Below, piece by piece: positions 1 through 4,421 of a DNA stretch of 5,722 nucleotides. How positions within the stretch are numbered: position 1 is the first letter of the stretch; every line of letters begins with the position of its first letter. The notes under the pieces were generated by a model that saw nothing but the letters and a program-made list of their open reading frames with translations, was not told where the DNA came from and made no database searches. Position numbers and translations under genes: made by a program. The stretch spans positions 1 to 5,722 of the forward strand of contig CALBMW010000153.1 in the NCBI GenBank assembly GCA_937896275.1, in the 5' to 3' direction. Source of the DNA: an uncultured Myxococcales bacterium. GTDB taxonomy: Bacteria > Myxococcota_A > Bradymonadia > UBA7976 > UBA1532.

Positions 1-114
1 CCCGAGGTGGTCGCGGCGCACGCCGATGCGCCCCACGCAAGGACCGCGTGGGTGGGCATCAACGTCGCCGAGTACGGTGGTTCGGTGAAGATCTTTGTCA
101 TCGAGAGACGCTGA
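1..114 (+). CDS. C-terminal end of an unidentified protein (partial)
   Basis: Frame 1 is open from the left edge and ends at TGA 112-114, giving 37 residues that finish with GGSVKIFVIERR. The start lies outside the window. The visible tail alternates hydrophobic and polar residues (VGINVAEY, VKIFVIE), as in beta strands at the end of a globular domain. No family is recognisable from so little. The stop lies 57 bases before the tRNA-Gln gene and no terminator separates them, so the two tRNAs may be read through from this gene's transcript. The coding call rests on an uninterrupted frame, plausible protein composition and its position, so it is moderate. Confidence 0.5.
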   Translation, partial: PEVVAAHADAPHARTAWVGINVAEYGGSVKIFVIERR

Positions 115-171
115 TCGTCGTGGATCGGCACCCGTGCCGGGGACATCTTCCCCGAACACGCCTCTCCCTGA

Positions 172-245
172 TCGGGGATCGTCTAATGGCAGGACAACGG
201 GTTCTGGTCCCGTTTATCTAGGTTCGAATCCTAGTCCCCGAGCCA
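172..245 (+). tRNA. tRNA-Gln (anticodon CTG)
   Basis: The full cloverleaf can be folded by eye. The acceptor stem TCGGGGA pairs with TCCCCGA over 7 bp. The anticodon stem ACGGG/CCCGT encloses the loop TTCTGGT, with anticodon CTG reading CAG (Gln). The T arm is CTAGG-TTCGAAT-CCTAG. The discriminator is G242, and the CCA end is encoded at 243-245. It lies 22 bases before tRNA-Glu, and both are followed by one terminator, so they are probably cotranscribed. Confidence 0.96.
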
Positions 246-267
246 TCTTGGCGCACTGCGCCCCCAC

Positions 268-339
268 GGCCCGTTCGTCTAGCGGTTAGGACGCTGGCCT
301 CTCAAGCCGGTAACACGGGTTCAAGTCCCGTACGGGTCA
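268..339 (+). tRNA. tRNA-Glu (anticodon CTC)
   Basis: The acceptor stem GGCCCGT pairs with ACGGGTC over 7 bp, with one G-T wobble. The anticodon stem CTGGC/GCCGG encloses the loop CTCTCAA, with anticodon CTC reading GAG (Glu). The T arm is ACGGG-TTCAAGT-CCCGT. The discriminator is A339. The next bases are CAA, so CCA is not encoded and must be added by the CCA-adding enzyme, unlike the tRNA-Gln just upstream. The terminator hairpin begins 3 bases after the discriminator. Confidence 0.95.
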
Positions 340-341
340 CA

Positions 342-378
342 AAGCCCTCGGTCGATTCGACCGGGGGCTTCTTTTTTT
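342..378 (+). terminator. Intrinsic terminator of the tRNA-Gln/tRNA-Glu unit
   Basis: A 13-bp stem (342-354 paired with 358-370, AAGCCCTCGGTCG with CGACCGGGGGCTT, one T-G wobble) closes a 3-base ATT loop and is followed by C and seven T (371-378). It sits directly after tRNA-Glu and faces the plus strand. On the minus strand only three T follow the stem, so it is probably not an efficient terminator for ribA. Confidence 0.93.
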
Positions 379-379
379 G

Positions 380-531
380 CCGCGGGCCCAGCCCGTCCAC
401 GCCGCGCACCGATCCTCTCGCGCGTCCAGATCATGCCGGTCGCCGGGACCGCGCCGCTCGCGTCCGGGCGAATCCGAGCGGGTCGGGCGCTGCTTGGCTT
501 GCCGACATCCGAGCGCCGGATCAGCGCCCCC
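380..531. other. Intergenic spacer with no recognised gene
   Basis: These roughly 150 bases lie between the tRNA terminator and the end of ribA. Plus-strand frames are open here, but they run on antisense into ribA and give Arg/Pro-rich low-complexity protein, so they are not called. There are short imperfect repeats (ATCCGAGCG occurs twice, near 470 and 507) and GC-rich potential hairpins, but no T-tract that would mark a ribA terminator. Confidence 0.5.
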
Positions 532-1173
<642 letters not shown>

Positions 1174-1205
1174 GGCCACCTTCCGGCCCCCAGCAAGGGG
1201 CGGCG

Positions 1206-1234
1206 AAGATAGCGACCTGGATGGGGAGCGTCAA
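1206..1234 (-). promoter_or_regulatory. Candidate sigma-70 promoter of ribA
   Basis: Read on the minus strand, TTGACG (1229-1234, 5/6 to consensus) is followed by exactly 17 bases and TATCTT (1206-1211, 4/6). Transcription would begin near 1199 and give a leader of about 26 nt containing the ribA ribosome binding site. This is a match by eye in otherwise GC-rich DNA, with no experimental support. Confidence 0.6.
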
Positions 1235-1244
1235 GGCGCCCTGC

Positions 1245-1272
1245 TTGACTTGCATACAATGTAGGATAACAT
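1245..1272 (+). promoter_or_regulatory. Candidate promoter of the lipoprotein gene
   Basis: TTGACT (1245-1250, 5/6) is followed by a 16-base spacer and TAACAT (1267-1272, 4/6). The segment 1250-1272 is an AT-rich island in very GC-rich DNA and contains the palindrome TACAATGTA (1255-1263). The predicted transcript start falls at about 1279, on or next to the ATG. The -35 boxes of this promoter and the ribA promoter form an inverted repeat, GTCAAG (1230-1235) and CTTGAC (1244-1249). Confidence 0.45.
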
Positions 1273-1278
1273 GCGACC

Positions 1279-1890
1279 ATGCTGTCCCGCCTCCTCCTGC
1301 TCTCGGCCCTGGCACTGGCGACTGGCTGCGTAGGACTGGTGCGCCCCGACGACCTGCGCCCGCCGCCGCACCCCTTGCTGGAAGGTTGGATGCGCCCCAC
1401 GCACGGCGGGGTCCAGCGCGGGCGCCCCGGCTTGGCAAACGGCCGGGCCATCGACGCTGCCGCACGCCAGCGCGTCCGCCGCGCCCTCGACGCCGTGACG
1501 GGTCGAACCGATCTCGACGAGGCTGGGTTGGCGTCCGAGGTGAGCGCGGCGCTCCGTCTCACCGACCGCGACGCCCTGACCTCGCCCGCGCGCGCCATCG
1601 CCCCAGCCCGTGCCGCGCCGGGCGATCGCGTCAGGTTCGCGCGCGCCCCCCACGTGCCGACCGCTGGCTGGGTTCGGCGCCGCCTGCCGGGAGGCACCCT
1701 GGAGGTGGTGACCATCACGCGCGGCGCCGCGCGTCGCATCCTGGTGGATCCACGGCACCCCGACGAGCGCCGTCGAGGCGGCCGGGTGGTCAACACCTTC
1801 CTACGGCCCCGCAGCCCGGATGACGCCGCCGGCGCCCGCTACCTGGCGGGTCAACTCTGGATCGGGGTCGAGCGGCTCGCGCAGCGCTGA
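1279..1890 (+). CDS. Predicted outer-membrane lipoprotein of unknown function
   Basis: This is a 203-aa protein of no family I recognise. It begins with a lipoprotein signal peptide: MLSR, a hydrophobic core of residues 5-14, and the lipobox A14-T-G-C17. The mature protein would be lipidated at C17. Residue +2 is Val, not the Asp of inner-membrane retention, so the outer membrane is the likely site in a Gram-negative cell. The rest is Arg/Ala-rich with no further Cys. It has a helical-looking stretch (residues 55-95) and a possible small beta domain (about 112-170: GDRVRFA, TLEVVTI, RILVDPR). The only Shine-Dalgarno-like site, AGGA at 1263-1266, is 12 bases from the ATG, longer than usual. 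Its last 40 bases overlap the 3' end of the convergent sigma-like gene. The signal peptide and frame support a real gene; the function is unknown. Confidence 0.75.
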   Translation: MLSRLLLLSALALATGCVGLVRPDDLRPPPHPLLEGWMRPTHGGVQRGRPGLANGRAIDAAARQRVRRALDAVTGRTDLDEAGLASEVSAALRLTDRDALTSPARAIAPARAAPGDRVRFARAPHVPTAGWVRRRLPGGTLEVVTITRGAARRILVDPRHPDERRRGGRVVNTFLRPRSPDDAAGARYLAGQLWIGVERLAQR

Positions 1891-2888
1891 GAGATCGGCG
1901 CCCCGCAGTCGTGCTGGGTCGCGGTGCCTTCCGGCAGGGCGTGCAGGCGGTGGTCTCGCGCGAGGCAGTGGGGGCAGACGCCGGCGCCCATCTCGATCGA
2001 CCACTGCACCATGCCCAGCCGCAGCGTCCGGTGCTCCTGCATCTCCGAGAAGCCGATGTGCCCTTCGAGCCCCGGGACCGTGCGCAACCGCGGCACGAGC
2101 GCCCGGTCGCGCGAGAGACGCGCGCGCCGCACCACGTTGCCCACGTCGGTCCGCTTGACGCCGGTCTGCTCGGCCACGACGTCGTAGGAGCAACCGAGCG
2201 CCTCGACCATCACCAAAGCAGCACGATCGCGATCGGGCAAGGCGTTCACCGCCCCGAAGACCGCCGCCCGCAGGAGCCGCGCCAGCGCCCGACGCTCCTG
2301 TCGCTCCAGGCGCCGCTCGGGATCCTCGATCACCCCCGCCAGGCCCAGATCGCACGCGACGTCGGCCGGCAAGTCGTCGAGCGTGTCGAGGTACACGGGC
2401 CGCTTGCGGCGGAGGTGGTCGATGGCGCGGTGGTCGGCGATGGACAGCAAGAGGTTGTAGCGCACCGTATGCTCGGCCCGGTCGGCCTCGCGGAGCAGGC
2501 GGTGGATCGCCTCGAAGCTGGCCGCGACCAGATCGCCGACCTCATCGGTGCCCGCGTCGTGGCCGGATCGCGCGAGGCGACGCCGCACACGGGCGGCCAG
2601 GCGACGCTCGAGCACCTCGAAGACGAAGGCCAGCAGCGGCCCCTCACGGTAGCCGGTGTCGAGGCAGGCGTTGAGCACCGCCTCGAAGGCGTCGATCGTG
2701 TCGACCGCCTGCTCGCTGCACGCGCGCCGCAGGATGCCGAGGACGACGCGCCGCCGCATCCGATCCTCGGCCATCGGCGCGGGCGAGCGCGCGATACGCG
2801 CCTCGAGTCGCGCCTGGAAGTGGTCGAGCGCGTCTCGAACGGTCAAGGGAAGGCTCGCCGGCTGGTGGAGGCGCGCTGCGGCGTTCAC
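1851..2888 (-). CDS. Sigma-70-family (ECF-like) factor with C-terminal Cys/His tail
   Basis: Likely an alternative sigma factor recruiting RNA polymerase to a specific promoter set. From GTG 2888 it has 345 aa. Residues 91-163 look like sigma region 2 (DLVAASFEAIHRLL, then ADHRAIDHLRRKR). Residues 212-264 look like region 4, with a helix-turn-helix (ALPDRDRAALVMVEALGCSY, VAEQTGVKRTDVGNVVRRAR). About 80 residues precede region 2 and about 80 follow region 4, so it is much longer than a typical ECF factor (about 180-200 aa). The tail carries CPHC (305-308), H313, H316 and HDC (326-328), a possible zinc site (inference). The start is chosen because GTG 2886-2888 overlaps the upstream gene's stop as GTGA, implying translational coupling; ATG 2910-2912 and GTG 2946-2948 are alternatives. 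No anti-sigma gene is recognisable alongside. The 3' end overlaps the convergent lipoprotein gene by 40 bases. Confidence 0.85.
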   Translation of the reverse strand: MNAAARLHQPASLPLTVRDALDHFQARLEARIARSPAPMAEDRMRRRVVLGILRRACSEQAVDTIDAFEAVLNACLDTGYREGPLLAFVFEVLERRLAARVRRRLARSGHDAGTDEVGDLVAASFEAIHRLLREADRAEHTVRYNLLLSIADHRAIDHLRRKRPVYLDTLDDLPADVACDLGLAGVIEDPERRLERQERRALARLLRAAVFGAVNALPDRDRAALVMVEALGCSYDVVAEQTGVKRTDVGNVVRRARLSRDRALVPRLRTVPGLEGHIGFSEMQEHRTLRLGMVQWSIEMGAGVCPHCLARDHRLHALPEGTATQHDCGAPISQRCASRSTPIQS

Positions 2889-3382
2889 CGGCTGCTCGCG
2901 CGGCGGCGGCATCCCGAGATGAGGACGAAGCCGAGCAGCAGCGCCCACGGGCTCGCGGGGGCGCCGGAGCCACCCGCATCGCAGCCCAGGCGGTCGACGA
3001 GGGCGTCCGGCAAGGGCCGAGCGGGCGAAGGCGCGGGCTCGGCGACCGGCAGATCGCGATCGGGCATCGTGGGGCGATCGGGCTCTGGGGGCGCCGCGGG
3101 CCCGCTCCCCACCGGCTCGCCGTCGGCCACCGGATCGGCCGCCTCCCCGCCCACGGGCAGGACCGCGATCTCGGCCGCGTCGACGCGCCCACAGACGTCG
3201 ACGATGCTCGCGCCGCCGTCAACGGCCGCGGGCAGCACCCGAATCAGGTCGTCGTCGATCGAGACGTACCCACCAGCGGCGTCGACGTCGAAGAGGCGCT
3301 GCCGCGCGCAGTCGACTCGAGGAACCGCCGCGGCGGTGGTGGCGACGAGGAGGATGGTGGTGGCTGCGACCCAGCGAAGCAT
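2885..3382 (-). CDS. Exported protein with MYXO-CTERM-like C-terminal anchor
   Basis: A 165-aa envelope protein without a recognisable catalytic domain. Residues 1-19 form a signal peptide (MLRW, hydrophobic core, TTAAA cleavage region). A small domain follows (20-78) with C25 and C64, which could form a disulfide. Residues 79-128 are a Pro/Asp/Glu-rich linker. The end has the order of a MYXO-CTERM sorting signal: GC (133-134), a Gly/Ser spacer, a hydrophobic segment WALLLGFVLISGC (146-158) and a basic tail RRRASSR. Such tails are known to direct surface anchoring in myxobacteria; this assignment is by resemblance. ATG 3380-3382 is chosen because GGGGGAG lies 7 bases upstream and the signal peptide begins there; an in-frame extension to 3475 would bury the signal. 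The stop overlaps the sigma-like start as GTGA, so this protein may be functionally linked to that factor. Confidence 0.72.
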   Translation of the reverse strand: MLRWVAATTILLVATTAAAVPRVDCARQRLFDVDAAGGYVSIDDDLIRVLPAAVDGGASIVDVCGRVDAAEIAVLPVGGEAADPVADGEPVGSGPAAPPEPDRPTMPDRDLPVAEPAPSPARPLPDALVDRLGCDAGGSGAPASPWALLLGFVLISGCRRRASSR

Positions 3383-3515
3383 CGGTGCTCTCCCCCTGCG
3401 GCCTGCACCGCGAAATGGCCCGTAAGGAATCGAACGGGCTCGCTGGGAGAGTCGACGATGCAAGGGCGAAGCCAAGCAGCCAACTAGCGGTCAACCATAC
3501 GAAAACACGAAGCTT
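3383..3515 (-). other. Gap between tsaE and the anchored-protein gene
   Basis: These 133 bases are less GC-rich than the genes around them and are the likely promoter region for the anchored-protein/sigma pair. TTGACC (minus strand, 3489-3494) is the best -35-like word, but no acceptable -10 lies 16-18 bases downstream. An inverted repeat GCCCGT/ACGGGC (3418-3423 with 3434-3439, 10-base loop) has no T-tract after it and could be an operator or mRNA hairpin. No convincing tsaE terminator is seen. Confidence 0.4.
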
Positions 3516-3995
3516 TTACGACGACGGCGTCTTGCGTGCGGCCGCGAACGCCTCAAGAATCCGCGCCCCTCGGCCGCCCTGGGCGGAGAGCACGATGCGT
3601 CGCCCGGTGCCCTCGGGCGTCAGGCGGATCCAGAGGGCGTCGGGGGGGATCAGGTCGGGCAGGCGACGCGGCCACTCCACATAGGCCACGCCGTCGGTGC
3701 CCACGCTCTCCTCGAGGCCCAGCCCATAGGCCTCGTCGGGATCCTCGATGCGGTACAGATCGACGTGGCAGAAGGGCACGCGCCCGGGGTGAATCTGCAG
3801 GATGGCGTAGGTGGGGCTGTTCACGTAGTGATCGGCCGGCACGCCGAGGCCACGGGCCAGCCCCTGGGCGAGGCTGGTCTTGCCCGCGCCCAGCGGCCCC
3901 TCGGCGGCGAGCACGTCGCCCGCCCCACAACGCCGCCCCAGCTCCACACCCAGCGCGTGGGTCGCGGCCGCGTCGGGGAGGTAGAGGTCCGTCAC
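3516..3995 (-). CDS. tsaE: tRNA t6A37 threonylcarbamoyl biosynthesis ATPase TsaE
   Basis: TsaE is the ATPase that works with TsaB and TsaD to attach threonylcarbamoyl to A37 of tRNAs reading ANN codons, in the cytosol. The protein is 159 aa, normal for the family. The diagnostic motifs are present in order: Walker A GPLGAGKT (33-40), VNSPTYAIL (58-66), HVDLYRI (77-83) and YVEWPRRL (105-112). GTG 3993-3995 is chosen because it overlaps the stop of the upstream Nudix gene as GTGA and gives the standard N-terminus (MTDLYLPDAAATHALG); a longer frame to 4133 would add Arg/Pro-rich residues antisense in character and overlap the Nudix gene. It is probably translated by coupling to the Nudix gene. 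The genes for TsaB, TsaC and TsaD are not in the window. Confidence 0.96.
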   Translation of the reverse strand: MTDLYLPDAAATHALGVELGRRCGAGDVLAAEGPLGAGKTSLAQGLARGLGVPADHYVNSPTYAILQIHPGRVPFCHVDLYRIEDPDEAYGLGLEESVGTDGVAYVEWPRRLPDLIPPDALWIRLTPEGTGRRIVLSAQGGRGARILEAFAAARKTPSS

Positions 3996-4396
3996 CGCGC
4001 CAGCTCGCGGCGCAGGCGCTCGATCACGGGCGCGTCGGCCGGCGGCAGGGGCACCGAGACCAGCTCGGTCGGGGAGACCCAGCGGAACTCGGCGACCTCG
4101 TGGCACTGGGGCTCCCCGCCGATCACGCGGCACGCGTAGACCAGCAGGACGACCTCCTTCTCGTCGTAGACGTGATGGCCGACCGCATAGATCTCGCCCA
4201 CCTCGACCTCGACGCCCAGCTCCTCGCGCAGCTCACGCACGAGCGAGGCGGCGGGCGCCTCACCCCCCTCGATCTTGCCGCCGGGGAACTCCCACGAGCC
4301 GGCGAGGTGCTTGCCATGGGGCCGACGGCTGATGAGGAAGAGGTCCGACTCTCGGCTGCCCGCGGCGCCGCACACCAGGCCTGCAGCCACCAGCAC
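3992..4396 (-). CDS. MutT-type Nudix hydrolase (nucleoside triphosphate pyrophosphohydrolase)
   Basis: Predicted to hydrolyse a nucleoside triphosphate to the monophosphate and pyrophosphate, as MutT does with 8-oxo-dGTP; the exact substrate cannot be read from the sequence. The Nudix box is complete: G40-x5-E46-x7-R54-E55-L-R-E58-E59-L-G61-V, preceded by SWEFPGGKIE as in MutT and CTP-type relatives. The C-terminal pattern FRWVSPTEL followed by PLPPADAPVIERL also fits MutT. From GTG 4394-4396 the protein has 134 aa, the usual size. AAGGAG (4400-4405) lies 3 bases before this GTG and 9 before the next in-frame GTG (4388-4390), so the start could be either; the earlier one keeps the first beta strand (LVAAGLV). 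A TTG at 4436-4438 is a third option. It begins about 25 bases after the cysteine-rich gene and overlaps tsaE by 4 bases. Confidence 0.93.
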   Translation of the reverse strand: MLVAAGLVCGAAGSRESDLFLISRRPHGKHLAGSWEFPGGKIEGGEAPAASLVRELREELGVEVEVGEIYAVGHHVYDEKEVVLLVYACRVIGGEPQCHEVAEFRWVSPTELVSVPLPPADAPVIERLRRELAR

Positions 4397-4421
4397 GCGC
4401 TCCTTGGCGCGCGGGACGACG

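Noticed and set aside
115..171. Small hairpins (CGGCA-CCCG-TGCCG and GGGGA-CATCT-TCCCC) before tRNA-Gln, considered as a terminator of the upstream gene
   Set aside because: The stems are only 5 bp and no T-run follows either of them.
489..500. 12-base match GCTGCTTGGCTT to the reverse complement of 3469-3480, considered as a dispersed repeat
   Set aside because: A shared 12-mer between strands is expected by chance in a window of this size, and the match does not extend.
1174..1278. FMN riboswitch upstream of ribA
   Set aside because: The whole intergenic region is 105 bases and the predicted leader is about 26 nt. None of the conserved RFN-element arms is seen.
1911..3425. Open plus-strand frame of 504 codons antisense to the sigma-like and anchored-protein genes
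   Set aside because: It has no recognisable domain and its composition is typical of a GC-rich shadow frame. The minus strand has sigma regions 2 and 4, a signal peptide, a good ribosome binding site and a GTGA overlap.
3418..3439. GCCCGT/ACGGGC inverted repeat containing a TTCGATT word, considered as a tRNA fragment or terminator
   Set aside because: The bases flanking TTCGATT do not pair as a T stem, and no T-tract follows the hairpin on either strand.
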